Shown here: piece after piece, positions 7,573 through 16,234 of the stretch | Layout of the letters: each line of letters starts with the position of its first letter | Numbering within the stretch: the first letter of the stretch is position 1 | Assembly (NCBI GenBank): GCA_011087955.1 | Contig: JAALKR010000014.1 | Coordinates: forward strand, 1 to 49,983 | DNA length: 49,983 bases | Source: Oligoflexia bacterium | GTDB taxonomy: Bacteria > Bdellovibrionota > UBA1018 > CAIPTA01 > JAALKR01 | Direction of reading: 5' to 3' | Notes under the pieces: generated by a model | Seen by the model: the letters and a program-made list of their open reading frames with translations, nothing else | Told to the model about the DNA's origin: nothing | Database searches by the model: none | Translations under genes and position numbers: made by a program

Positions 7573-8376
7573 ATGCACGTAGAAAAGAGCACAGAACAGC
7601 TTCGAACTCGTTTGGAGACAGCTAAAAAACTAGCCGCGCTTGCCGGTGAAAAGGCGATGTCCTATTTTCGTAGTGACACGCTTTCAGTAGATACTAAGGA
7701 AAATGGAACCCCGGTATCTATTGCCGACCGAGCCGCAGAGCGGCTGATTCGCGAAGGATTAGCTGAGACTTACCCAGACGAAGGTATAATTGGCGAAGAA
7801 GAGGGAATGAGTGCAGACCTCCAGAGGGTCTGGATTATCGATCCAATTGATGGAACTGAATCCTTCATTCGAGGTGCCCCACTATTTGGGACTCTCATCG
7901 CCTATGAAGAGGAGGGCGAAGTAGAGCTTGGGGTCGCTAACCTTCCTGCGATTAACGAGACGATTTTTGCGGCCAAGGGGATGGGCGCTTGGTGGATTGG
8001 ACCTGGGATGGCGAGGCCAATAGAGGCGAAAGTTTCTGAAACCAAATCGTTGTCCGAAGCGATGTTGAGCTACACCAGTTATTCGTATTTTGAAAAAGCA
8101 GAAAAAACGGACGCACTTATCCGAATGTTGGCGGCGACAAGAGATTCCCGCGGCTGGAGCGATTGTTACGGCCACGTCCTAGCAGCAACGGGGCGAATTG
8201 ATATTGCGCTCGATCCAGTAATGGAGATATGGGACTGTGCTCCATTTCGTCGAATCTTGGAAGAAGCGGGCGGCCTATATTCAACCTTTTCGGGGTCAAA
8301 GTCCATTCGGGACGGCTCTAGCATTTCTTCTAACCCGCATTTAATGGAAGCGGTTCTTAAAATTATTAACGAGTAG
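7573..8376 (+). CDS. hisN: Inositol monophosphatase family, histidinol-phosphatase (HisN)-like
   Basis: A 267-residue Mg-dependent, Li-sensitive-type phosphatase. The metal-binding motifs are GEEEG (residues about 75-79), WIIDPIDGTESF (about 93-104) and WDCAPFRRILEEAGG near the C-terminus. The segment RGWSDCYGH is characteristic of the HisN branch that dephosphorylates L-histidinol phosphate in histidine synthesis, rather than general inositol monophosphatases. No other his genes are in view, so the assignment rests on that motif. It is alone on the plus strand between batD and mtgA. Activity on inositol phosphate or another sugar phosphate is possible. Confidence 0.75.
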   Translation: MHVEKSTEQLRTRLETAKKLAALAGEKAMSYFRSDTLSVDTKENGTPVSIADRAAERLIREGLAETYPDEGIIGEEEGMSADLQRVWIIDPIDGTESFIRGAPLFGTLIAYEEEGEVELGVANLPAINETIFAAKGMGAWWIGPGMARPIEAKVSETKSLSEAMLSYTSYSYFEKAEKTDALIRMLAATRDSRGWSDCYGHVLAATGRIDIALDPVMEIWDCAPFRRILEEAGGLYSTFSGSKSIRDGSSISSNPHLMEAVLKIINE

Positions 8377-8394
8377 AACTTATTCCAATAGAGC

Positions 8395-9174
8395 TTATTC
8401 AGAAGTAGAGTTATCGGGCTCCTTAAAAGAGGCTTCAAAGGAAAGAGAGGCTTGTAAAGCACGTTTGCTTTCTTTGTTTGTGAGCATGTTTGCTTGCACC
8501 ATTTTCTTTAAGATGCTTTTGATTATGGTTTTTGCAAACGGTGTAAGCTCACGATTGTGATAGGATTCAGCATAACGGGCCGGACTAGGTAAAAGCATTG
8601 CTAGAAAAGCAGCTTCCTTTGGATTTAGTCGTGAAGGTGAAGTCTTAAAATAATGCTGTGATGCTCTACTAATCCCATAGAGGTCAGGCCCAAATGCAGC
8701 TACGTTGATATATGTTTCTAGTATTTTGTCTTTGCGGAGATCCCGCTCTAATTTAATTGCAAGTATTAGTTCGCGAAATTTACGCCATAAGGTGCGTTCA
8801 TTAGAAAGAAAAATATTCTTAGCAACCTGTTGTGTGATTGTGCTAGCACCTCGCACTCGCTCACCCTTGAAAATTTCCTTTAGTGCTTCTTTGATTTGCA
8901 CTACGTCGTATCCGGAATGTGAATAAAACGACCAATCTTCGCTTACGATTATCGCATTTAAGACATGCTTTGAAACATTTTTGATCCTATACCAATTGGC
9001 AGGCCGCCTTTTTTTAAAGATAACTTTCCGAGTCTTTGCTTTTTTATCGTAAACAACCACGGGGTACTCTTTGCGTAATGCGGAAGTGTCTGGGAGACTT
9101 TTTTCTGCATAGAAGTAGGTCGCACTGGAGCTACATAAGACTAGAGTGAGCACCCACATAATTGCATTAAACAT
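8395..9174 (-). CDS. mtgA: Monofunctional peptidoglycan glycosyltransferase (GT51, MtgA-like)
   Basis: A 259-residue enzyme that polymerises lipid II into glycan strands at the outer face of the cytoplasmic membrane. An N-terminal transmembrane helix (residues about 2-22) is followed by the GT51 motifs: VSEDWSFYSHSGYD with the catalytic Glu, RGASTITQQVAKN, and KILETYINVAAFG. No transpeptidase domain follows, so it is monofunctional. ATG 9172-9174 overlaps the BatB stop as TAATG, which means coupled translation with the bat operon. It is therefore the last gene of that operon. The C-terminus is rich in Ser and acidic residues. Confidence 0.9.
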   Translation of the reverse strand: MFNAIMWVLTLVLCSSSATYFYAEKSLPDTSALRKEYPVVVYDKKAKTRKVIFKKRRPANWYRIKNVSKHVLNAIIVSEDWSFYSHSGYDVVQIKEALKEIFKGERVRGASTITQQVAKNIFLSNERTLWRKFRELILAIKLERDLRKDKILETYINVAAFGPDLYGISRASQHYFKTSPSRLNPKEAAFLAMLLPSPARYAESYHNRELTPFAKTIIKSILKKMVQANMLTNKESKRALQASLSFEASFKEPDNSTSE

Positions 9175-11171
9175 TACCAATCCATTTCCGGCTCATTTTT
9201 AGTCGAACCTTGACGGGATTTCTGGCGTAGAAATTTCTTTTGTAAAAGCCCTTCGTGTTGCCGAAGCGAGCGCAGAATTTGCTTTGCTTGTCTTTCCGAT
9301 AAGATTTCATTTTTTTTGAATTCTTTTCTTTTATTGCTCAGCTTCTGCTTTTGCTGTTCTTTCTTTTGACCTTGCTGCGAGTCCTGTTGTGAGTCCTGTT
9401 GCGAGTCCTGTTGCTGATCCTTGTTGTTTTGGTTCTGTGCTTGCTTCTGGTTTTCTTTAGACTGCTCGTTCTTATCCTTTTGGTTGCCTTGGCCAGATTG
9501 CTTTTGCTGTTCTTCCTTTTTCTCGTTATCCTTGAGCTTTTTTTTTCCTTCCTGGCTTGTGAGAAGGTGCTCAATATTTTTTTTAGCCTCTTTTAAGATG
9601 GAGTGCTTGTCTAGGGCGTACTGTTTATCTAAGTTAGTATTGAGGTCTTTTTTGATCTTAGTGATGAGGTCTGCATATTGCTGAATTGCGCTGGCAGTGT
9701 CCTTTTTTATTGCGCTAGTGCCGGCAGAATTAAATTTTGAAAAGTGTTTGATGGTTTCTGTATCTTCGTCGTTTAGGCTGATTTCTTGACTCATTTCTTG
9801 GAATAGTGTTTGTGCTTCATCCATTTTCCCTTCACGCGCAAGAGCAGTGGCAGCGTTGTAGGTAGCCACTTTTGAACTTGGGTTGTTAGCTAAAATTTTT
9901 GTATATAATTTTGATGCCTCTCTTAATTTTTTTTGCTTGTAAAGATTCAAAGCTTCCTCAGACTGAATCCTTTTGGAGTCAAATAATAGTTTGTCAATAA
10001 TAGTTGATTTTTTGTCCTCAATCTCTGGTGTCTGCAGTGCTTGAGAGTTTTCAGCCGAACGCTCATCCACGTTCTCGGCTGCATTCGAGTTAAGGCTAAG
10101 TCCTAAAGCGAAGACTGTGAGACTCTGGATAACGCCTATTTTTAAAAAAAAGGCATGCCAAGGGATATAGACTATAGAGAGCAAAATAATCGCAACCGAT
10201 AAGGGCCAGAAAAAATACTCTTTATAAGTTTTAGCTTTAATGCTCTTTGCGCTTGCTCTATTCAGATTGTGAAATGAATTAACTAGTGCAGAAATTTCTT
10301 TTTCTGCAAGGGTGGCCTTGAAGGCCAGTCCACCACCGGCGGTTGCAATCTTGGAGAGCATATCGAAATTAACTTTAGAAATTACCGTATTTTGCATGCG
10401 GTCTAATTTATAACTTTTAAGGACTCCATCTTTGTCACGGATTGGAATAGGGACGCCTTTGGCAGTACCAATAGCCACGGTATGAATGATTATTCCAGTT
10501 TCTTTCAACTCCTTCGCCGTTTCAAAAAAGTCTCCCGCAGTGGCCTCACCATCACTGAAGATCACAATAATATGTGAGCGGTTGTCAGCCGAAGGGTCAT
10601 GCTCAGATCCGCGTTTGAAAGCGCTGACGGCAGTGCGAGCGACAGCTTCAAAATTCGTTCCTTGATTGGAGATAGTCGATGGATTAAGCACATCCAAGAA
10701 TGAACGGATGATGCTGTGGTCAGAGGTTAGCGGCGAAACCAAAATAGCTGAACCAGCAAAGGCAATTAAACCGACGCGGTCTCCAAAAAGCTGATTGAGC
10801 ATTGTTCCCACAGAATGTTTCGCTTTTTCCAGGCGACTAGGGGTAGTGTCCTCTGCAGCCATGCTGGAGGAAACATCTAGGGCCACAATTATGTCTAAAA
10901 CATTGCTTTCTCTTTCTTCAACGATTGGATCTCCTTGCGGACGAGCCAATGCGAGAATCAACAGGGCCATCGCTAATAGTGTTAAAATCGTAGAAATGTC
11001 AAAATTTTTTGGCCCAGCAAACTCAAGGTAAGAACGCCAGTGAGGGTGGGAAGAAAATAACTTTAATCGTTTTAAGGCAAAGCTTGCTGCGAGCTTTGAC
11101 GCCATAGCAAGCACGATTAAAGCGATTAGTAGGAAGAAATAATTAGGTTCAGCAAATCTAAAAGCTGTCAT
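9174..11171 (-). CDS. batB: BatB-like VWA protein with TPR region and Gln/Lys-rich tail
   Basis: 665 residues. Two N-terminal transmembrane helices (about 10-32 and 60-78) flank a short loop. The VWA domain follows with MIDAS motif DVSSS at Asp99 and IVIFSDGEA. A transmembrane pair at about 325-365 leads to TPR-like helices at about 410-530 (SEEALNLYKQKKLREASKLYTKI, here cited by position only as residues about 412-434). The tail (about 545-625) is rich in Gln, Lys, Asn and Asp with three DSQQ repeats. This joins the BatB and BatC modules in one chain. Metal-dependent adhesion to partner proteins in the envelope is expected for the family. It lies 5 bp after batA. Confidence 0.88.
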   Translation of the reverse strand: MTAFRFAEPNYFFLLIALIVLAMASKLAASFALKRLKLFSSHPHWRSYLEFAGPKNFDISTILTLLAMALLILALARPQGDPIVEERESNVLDIIVALDVSSSMAAEDTTPSRLEKAKHSVGTMLNQLFGDRVGLIAFAGSAILVSPLTSDHSIIRSFLDVLNPSTISNQGTNFEAVARTAVSAFKRGSEHDPSADNRSHIIVIFSDGEATAGDFFETAKELKETGIIIHTVAIGTAKGVPIPIRDKDGVLKSYKLDRMQNTVISKVNFDMLSKIATAGGGLAFKATLAEKEISALVNSFHNLNRASAKSIKAKTYKEYFFWPLSVAIILLSIVYIPWHAFFLKIGVIQSLTVFALGLSLNSNAAENVDERSAENSQALQTPEIEDKKSTIIDKLLFDSKRIQSEEALNLYKQKKLREASKLYTKILANNPSSKVATYNAATALAREGKMDEAQTLFQEMSQEISLNDEDTETIKHFSKFNSAGTSAIKKDTASAIQQYADLITKIKKDLNTNLDKQYALDKHSILKEAKKNIEHLLTSQEGKKKLKDNEKKEEQQKQSGQGNQKDKNEQSKENQKQAQNQNNKDQQQDSQQDSQQDSQQGQKKEQQKQKLSNKRKEFKKNEILSERQAKQILRSLRQHEGLLQKKFLRQKSRQGSTKNEPEMDW
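9376..9414 (-). repeat. 12-bp tandem repeat encoding DSQQ (three copies)
   Basis: The coding strand repeats a 12-base unit, CAACAGGACTCR, about three times inside the batB tail, giving DSQQDSQQDSQQ. It is likely to expand or shrink by slippage without a frameshift, because the unit is a multiple of three. Confidence 0.7.
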
Positions 11172-11176
11172 AATAA

Positions 11177-12163
11177 CTAGTTTGGCAATAACCTAAATCG
11201 AGTTCGAGTTAATAGAAACTCCAACATCAATAAAATGAGTGTTCCTAATAAAAAATATTGATATCGCTCGCTCCAACGGATTCGTTCCTTCTTTTCAACC
11301 TTAGTTTTCTCAAGCTTATTAATTTCAGCGAACACTTTCGATAGCGAGCCTTTCTGCGCTGCTCTGAAGAACCTTCCCCCAGTTTCCTTAGAGATTCGTT
11401 GTAACAGCTCCGGGTTGATTGTGCTATTTACGCGTTGGTATCTTGTCGTCCGCCCATGTACTCGAACTGTAGGAAATTGAACTACCCCCTCTTTTCCAAG
11501 CGCAATCGCATACACTTTAATTCCATAACCTTTTGCAAGAGCCCCGGCAGTCTCTGGTCCAATTGAGCCCATATTATTATCCCCATCAGTAAGCAAAACA
11601 ATAATTCTACTTTTGGCTTTAGAATCCTTCAATCGATTGGCCGAATTAGCAATAGCATCGCCAATTGCAGTTCCGTCTTTTAAGACATTCGTGCTGGCAC
11701 CTTGAATAGCATTTTCTAGCACTTCATAGTCCAACGTAGGCGGACATAAAGTGATACTTTCACCAGAAAACATCAGAAAGCCAATACGATCATCTTTCCT
11801 GCCTTTTACAAAATCCACTACTGTTTTTTTGGCTAAATTAATTCTACTTTGTTTCCCATAATCTTCGATCAACATGCTCTTAGATACGTCAAATGCTATC
11901 ATTATATCGACTCCATCCGCCTTACGAATAGATGAGGAAGAAGATATTTGAGGGCGAGCCAAGCAGAATATTAGACCGGAAAAAATCAGACTTCGCAGAA
12001 ATAGTGGCACATATTTATCAATAAAGCTCAAATTTCCACCGAGCTTTTTCCCTGCGAATGGGTATGAGACAGCTCTCTTTAGCGGTTGAATAGAAGCCGA
12101 CATAAATAGGACTATGATGATAGGGATTACTGCTAGCATCAAGTAAGGAAACAAAAGACGCAT
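11177..12163 (-). CDS. batA: BatA-like VWA-domain membrane protein
   Basis: 328 residues. Two N-terminal transmembrane helices (about 5-22 and 53-70), then a VWA domain with an intact MIDAS: DVSKS at Asp92, the Thr in DGTAIGDA, and LLTDGDNN. A final transmembrane helix sits at about 300-318, followed by a basic tail. This is the standard BatA layout. ATG 12161-12163 overlaps the preceding stop as TAATG. It probably pairs with BatB and is acted on by the MoxR ATPase encoded upstream. What the complex does in the cell is not known from sequence. Confidence 0.88.
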   Translation of the reverse strand: MRLLFPYLMLAVIPIIIVLFMSASIQPLKRAVSYPFAGKKLGGNLSFIDKYVPLFLRSLIFSGLIFCLARPQISSSSSIRKADGVDIMIAFDVSKSMLIEDYGKQSRINLAKKTVVDFVKGRKDDRIGFLMFSGESITLCPPTLDYEVLENAIQGASTNVLKDGTAIGDAIANSANRLKDSKAKSRIIVLLTDGDNNMGSIGPETAGALAKGYGIKVYAIALGKEGVVQFPTVRVHGRTTRYQRVNSTINPELLQRISKETGGRFFRAAQKGSLSKVFAEINKLEKTKVEKKERIRWSERYQYFLLGTLILLMLEFLLTRTRFRLLPN

Positions 12164-13179
12164 TAGGTATTTGCTCCCTTCTTAATTTTAGTCGTTTGTT
12201 CGGTAAAACTTTGTTCTACTTCGGTAATTATTTCCGATAATGCACTAACAATTTGTGCTGCCGAGTCACGATTAATGGCGTCTCCGACGTAATAGCGTTG
12301 AGCAAAGGTTGCATCTAGGATCGTTGCACATTTGGTGATCTGGTTGCGGTCAAGTGCCCTCCTGGATAGCACAGTTTCTCTAGACAGCTTAGCTAAGAGC
12401 TCACGGTCGGTCGCCTTTAGCAGTGGCAACTCTAGTCGTTTAGCAAGGTATCGTCGCATTACTTCTGTCACCTGAAATGAAAATTCCTTAGAAAATTCTG
12501 ATTTCTCCGAAGACTGATGAATAAAAGCTTTCAACGAGAGAACATCCTGGTCCGCAAGGAGCTTTGGTGTAGGCTTCTTAGCTGTATATTTAGTCTTTAG
12601 GTAGTGAACTAGTAAGTAGATCAAATACGCAACTAAAGAAACTATAATTACAGCAATAACCCCCAGTACCATGGAATTGAAGCCTCCTTGCATTAGTGGG
12701 TTTAAAAGCCAGGCTGGCTTGGATTTTTTCTTTTCTTCTTTGCTCTTAAAATTAGACTTAGTTTGAATTTCGAGTGAGTTAGTTTCAATAGTATCTATTT
12801 CTCCTTCTTGCCGGATAAAGAACGGAGGGATAACAACTTCACCTTCATCTAGAACGACTCCATCGATTCGAATTTTTTCGATACGGTCGTTTCCTTCACC
12901 AATCGAATATGCATCAACAAGCAGTGGCCCATGCATTAGCCAGCGTCGAGGAGAGGGAAATTCAATTGTCCACGGTGCCGCTCCGCCAAGGCTTGTATCA
13001 TTAACAATAATTTCAAGACGAATATGGGCACCGATAGTAAGGTCTGGGTCTGAGTTTGTTTCATCTAATCGCAAAATAGGATTGGTAGCAACTGCTTCGA
13101 GGGGGCGGAGGAAAAATACAAATATGCTGAGCAATAATATAGATATGCTGAGCAATAGTTTGACTCTGCAAACGCTCAT
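12163..13179 (-). CDS. Membrane protein with BatD-like outer part and DUF4381-like cytoplasmic part
   Basis: 338 residues. An N-terminal signal or anchor (about 8-30) precedes a beta-rich extracytoplasmic domain of about 130 residues that ends in the BatD-like pattern GEVVIPPFFIRQEGEIDTIE. One transmembrane helix lies at about 170-195. A helical cytoplasmic domain follows with FQVTEVMRRYLAKRLELP, resembling DUF4381 proteins that sit beside BatA in many operons. The start overlaps the DUF58 stop (ATGA). It probably bridges the cytoplasmic MoxR/DUF58 side and the envelope VWA proteins. That role is inferred from the layout only. Confidence 0.65.
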   Translation of the reverse strand: MSVCRVKLLLSISILLLSIFVFFLRPLEAVATNPILRLDETNSDPDLTIGAHIRLEIIVNDTSLGGAAPWTIEFPSPRRWLMHGPLLVDAYSIGEGNDRIEKIRIDGVVLDEGEVVIPPFFIRQEGEIDTIETNSLEIQTKSNFKSKEEKKKSKPAWLLNPLMQGGFNSMVLGVIAVIIVSLVAYLIYLLVHYLKTKYTAKKPTPKLLADQDVLSLKAFIHQSSEKSEFSKEFSFQVTEVMRRYLAKRLELPLLKATDRELLAKLSRETVLSRRALDRNQITKCATILDATFAQRYYVGDAINRDSAAQIVSALSEIITEVEQSFTEQTTKIKKGANT

Positions 13180-14159
13180 CTACGCTTCCTTTTTGCAAAA
13201 AATTCAAATACATCTCGAGAAGGATCTTTATGTGTGTGAATGCGGAAAAAGTCCCCACCGGAACGAATAATTAGTTGGTCAACAGAGTTGTGCCATCGGG
13301 TTTGTTCTGCACTAAATTGTTTTCGCAACTTGGTTGAGCTAGTATCAATAATGGCTTCTTCACCAGTCTCTGGGTCTTGAACCTGTACAATACCAATGTT
13401 AGGGAGGGCTAGTTCCCTTGGGTCAATGATATGCATTGCGATGAAATCGTGTTTACGAGTGATTTGTCGTAAAAAATTCGTGTTCATACGCCCCATAAAG
13501 TCAGAAGCTAAAACGATAATCGAAGAATGTTTGGCAAGGCTATTTGCAGTTTTGAGTGCAACATCAATATTAGTGCCCTTGCTCACGGGGCGAAAGGCTA
13601 GAATCTCCTCAATTAATCGAAATACATGTTTCTTACTCTTCTTCGCTGGGACGACTTTCTCAATACGATCCGTAAATAGTACAAGCGATACTTGGTCGCG
13701 GTTTGAGGCTGCGGAAAAAGCAATGGAAGCAACGGCGTTAGCAATTGCCTCCCGCTTTGTGTAGCCTTGGGAACCAAAATAATTTGAAGCAGATATATCA
13801 ACTACTAAAATTATATTTAGCTCACGCTCTTCTTCAAAAGTTTTGACATAGGTTTGTTGCGACCGCGCGGAACTGCGCCAATCAATATGCCTAACATCAT
13901 CTCCGTATTGATAGACACGAGTGTCTACAAACTGCATCCCTTGTCCACGAAAGCGAGACTTATACTGGCCGGCCAAAATTGACTCTGCTTTGCGCTTCGC
14001 AATGATTTCCAGCTGCTTTACCGATTTTGCGATCTTACTTAAGGGCGCACGTCCTGACTCCCGAAGATCGTAAAAATCTTCCCAGGTATGCACCGATTTA
14101 GATTTCGGAGCAGGATCTGCAGATAATTTTTTGAACCAATCAAGGAACTTGAACTGCAT
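13176..14159 (-). CDS. DUF58 protein with VWA-like fold
   Basis: 327 residues, no membrane segment. The DUF58 core is clear: FRGQGMQFVDTRVYQYGDD, then VRHIDWRSSAR, then the VWA-like VVDISASNYFG (MIDAS-type DISAS) and IIVLASDF. DUF58 proteins are encoded beside MoxR ATPases almost everywhere and are thought to be their partners or substrates. The ATG at 14157-14159 lies inside the moxR 3' end, a 20-bp overlap, so expression is coupled. C-terminal residues are strongly basic. Confidence 0.88.
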   Translation of the reverse strand: MQFKFLDWFKKLSADPAPKSKSVHTWEDFYDLRESGRAPLSKIAKSVKQLEIIAKRKAESILAGQYKSRFRGQGMQFVDTRVYQYGDDVRHIDWRSSARSQQTYVKTFEEERELNIILVVDISASNYFGSQGYTKREAIANAVASIAFSAASNRDQVSLVLFTDRIEKVVPAKKSKKHVFRLIEEILAFRPVSKGTNIDVALKTANSLAKHSSIIVLASDFMGRMNTNFLRQITRKHDFIAMHIIDPRELALPNIGIVQVQDPETGEEAIIDTSSTKLRKQFSAEQTRWHNSVDQLIIRSGGDFFRIHTHKDPSRDVFEFFAKRKRR

Positions 14160-15150
14160 CCAGAATTTTCCTGATAATTGCTTCTGAGGTTAAATCATTC
14201 GCTTCAGCCTCGTAGGTCAAAATTAATCGATGCCGAAGAATATCGTAAGCGACACTCTTGATGTCGTCAGGAGTCACAAATGCTCTACCAGATAAAAATG
14301 CTTTTGCCTTAGAGGCTTTCACCATATTGATGGAGGCTCTAGGTGACCCCCCTACCTGTATACACGGCTTTAACTCATCTAGGTAGTATTGCCCAGGGAA
14401 GCGAGAAGCGAAGATAATATCCAAAATATAGCTCTTGAGCTTTTCATCAATGAAAACGTCTGTTGTTAGTGATTTAGCTTCCTCAATTACTTTCGGTAAA
14501 ACAGTTTTTGTGACTTTTGGGATTTCATTCCTTGTCATTCGGTCAATAATCAGCTTTTCTTCTTCCTTTTTTGGGTAATGCACCTTCACCTTAAAAAGGA
14601 ATCGATCGAGTTGGGCTTCGGGTAAAGCATACGTGCCTTCTTGCTCAATTGGGTTTTGAGTTGCTAATACCACAAACGGCTTATCGAGTTTGTACGTTTC
14701 CCCACCAATCGTGACTTGCTTTTCTGACATCGCTTCGAGCAGTGCGGACTGAACTTTCGCAGGCGCACGATTGATTTCATCCGCTAGAACGATGTTGGCA
14801 AAAATTGGCCCTTTCTTTGGCGTAAACTCATTTGTTTTTTGGTTGTAAACCATGGAGCCGATTACATCTGAGGGCAAAAGGTCGGGGGTAAATTGGATGC
14901 GATTAAATTCAAGGTCAAGAACTTTCGATAATGTGCTTACTGCCAATGTTTTTGCGAGCCCTGGCAGGCCTTCAAGTAATACATGGCCATCACAAAGAAA
15001 GGCCATCACCATGCCCTCAAGCATATCCTTTTGTCCAACTACTACTTGTTCGGTTTCGCGAATGACCTCTTGGATGGATTGACTTTTAACTTGAATCTGT
15101 TTTTCTAACTGATCGCTTTGCACAATATTGTGCACAAAATCATTTTGCAT
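14140..15150 (-). CDS. moxR: MoxR-family AAA+ ATPase
   Basis: 336 residues. Walker A in GLPGLAKT (about residues 65-72), Walker B in VLADEINRAPAKVQ, sensor 1 in VLATQNPIEQEGTY, LPEAQLDRF with the arginine finger region, and a C-terminal lid with GGSPRASINMVKASKA. MoxR proteins remodel or activate partner complexes, often VWA proteins, using ATP. ATG 15148-15150 is chosen because GGGAGA lies just upstream. The frame is open further to 15303, but that would add 51 unusual residues and overlap the divergent lipoprotein gene. It is the first gene of the operon running to mtgA. Confidence 0.92.
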   Translation of the reverse strand: MQNDFVHNIVQSDQLEKQIQVKSQSIQEVIRETEQVVVGQKDMLEGMVMAFLCDGHVLLEGLPGLAKTLAVSTLSKVLDLEFNRIQFTPDLLPSDVIGSMVYNQKTNEFTPKKGPIFANIVLADEINRAPAKVQSALLEAMSEKQVTIGGETYKLDKPFVVLATQNPIEQEGTYALPEAQLDRFLFKVKVHYPKKEEEKLIIDRMTRNEIPKVTKTVLPKVIEEAKSLTTDVFIDEKLKSYILDIIFASRFPGQYYLDELKPCIQVGGSPRASINMVKASKAKAFLSGRAFVTPDDIKSVAYDILRHRLILTYEAEANDLTSEAIIRKILDAVQVP

Positions 15151-15263
15151 GGGGTCTCCCTTTCGATTCCTAATCGATAGAATAGCAGATTGCGGCCACC
15201 TCGTCGCTATCTGGTCTGCAATTTGCTTTAACTCCCTTAGGTAAAATGTATTCCGGAGGTCAA

Positions 15264-15683
15264 ATGAATATTCTTCAAATTTTAAGTCTAGTTTTTGTCG
15301 CACAATTTTTAACCGCTTGCGGTTCGGAAGAGGTCAGCCCTGGGACGAGTAGGTTGTCTCCGGTCGCGTTAGTACTGAGCTACAAGGATTTCTATAATGA
15401 GGACGAATTTTGGGCAGGAGTCGAAGGTAGAGAGTTGGTGTGGCGGGGCGATTCGGGGGCAGAGCAAATTTTTGAAGTCAAATCACTGGGCTTAAAGGAC
15501 TTGGAGATTAGTGAAAGTGGTTGGTTTTTTGTGAAGGGGTTCGATTTTGAGGGGAACCTCCTTGTTTATGGCGAAGTAAGGTTTGATTTTGACTTATATA
15601 CTCAAAATAGCCACGACGCTCAGGATAGTCGACTAAAAAACATAGTTATATCCTTAGGGCGCCAAGAGTATTATGACAGATAG
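15264..15683 (+). CDS. Small lipoprotein of unknown function
   Basis: 139 residues. The signal peptide ends in the lipobox LTAC with Cys19 as the lipidation site, so the product should be membrane-attached in the periplasm. The rest is beta-rich and acidic (EFWAGVEGRELVWRG, WFFVKGFDFEGNLLVYGE) with no family I recognise. ATG 15264 has CGGAGG six or so bases before it. The stop overlaps the next gene start (TAGTG), so it is coupled to the SurA-like gene; a role in outer-membrane protein handling is a guess. Confidence 0.75.
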   Translation: MNILQILSLVFVAQFLTACGSEEVSPGTSRLSPVALVLSYKDFYNEDEFWAGVEGRELVWRGDSGAEQIFEVKSLGLKDLEISESGWFFVKGFDFEGNLLVYGEVRFDFDLYTQNSHDAQDSRLKNIVISLGRQEYYDR

Positions 15684-16234
15684 TGGTTCGACGTTTTTTT
15701 TCCATACTAGTGATACTAGCTCTACTTGCTCTTCCAAAAGCCCAGGCGAGAAAGGGGATTTTGGTTGAGGCAGTCCTCGCGAAGGTGGGCATAACGGCAG
15801 TGCATTATTCTGACGTGCTTCGCTTCTTAGCGATCGAGAGTGCTATGCTTTGTAGTGGGATTCGAAAGCGTACTGGTGCGAGGTTTGAACCGCTAATTAA
15901 TTCATTGAATCGCTATGTGGATGAAGAGTTAATTTATTTGGAGGCTCGCCTGCGCATCACCGAAGTTTCCGGTATTTTTGCCGATGCCATTAAGCAAATG
16001 AAAGCAAAGCCTAGTTGCTGGTCTAAATGGCAGAGACTTGGTAAAAAATACTCTCAATTATGGTCCACTCGAGCTGACCCCAAGGCAGGCGAGAGAGCGC
16101 TTCATAGGGAGTTGGAAAAGCAGCTTTTGGTAGGTCGATATCAGAAGCAGCGACTTGGCTCGGATCGAGACTCTTGGCTAAGGGGTGCAAAATTAAAGAC
16201 TCCTGTAAAAATTTATGTAGACTTGAGGCAATGA
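15683..16234 (+). CDS. Secreted protein with SurA-N-like helices, no PPIase domain
   Basis: 183 residues. An N-terminal signal peptide (about 1-22, ending ALPKAQA) is followed by VEAVLAKVGITAVHYSDV. This resembles the opening of SurA/PpiC chaperones (a valine-rich strand, then a helix). Further on is LINSLNRYVDEELIYLEA, typical of the SurA N-terminal helical domain. No parvulin PPIase domain follows. The length suits a stand-alone chaperone-like domain in the periplasm. The GTG start overlaps the lipoprotein stop, and the stop overlaps the next gene (ATGA). The SurA relation is weak and needs structure comparison. Confidence 0.6.
   Translation: MVRRFFSILVILALLALPKAQARKGILVEAVLAKVGITAVHYSDVLRFLAIESAMLCSGIRKRTGARFEPLINSLNRYVDEELIYLEARLRITEVSGIFADAIKQMKAKPSCWSKWQRLGKKYSQLWSTRADPKAGERALHRELEKQLLVGRYQKQRLGSDRDSWLRGAKLKTPVKIYVDLRQ

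Noticed and set aside
9376-9414. Possible CRISPR-like repeats.
   Set aside because: The units are contiguous 12-bp coding repeats without spacers. No CRISPR array or cas gene was seen anywhere in the window.
9338-9574. Minus-strand Arg/Lys/Thr-rich frame inside batB.
   Set aside because: It is an alternative-frame reading of the low-complexity Gln/Lys tail; there is no ribosome site and no family.
15151-15303. Longer MoxR frame to 15303.
   Set aside because: It would overlap the divergent lipoprotein gene and add 51 atypical residues; ATG 15150 follows GGGAGA.
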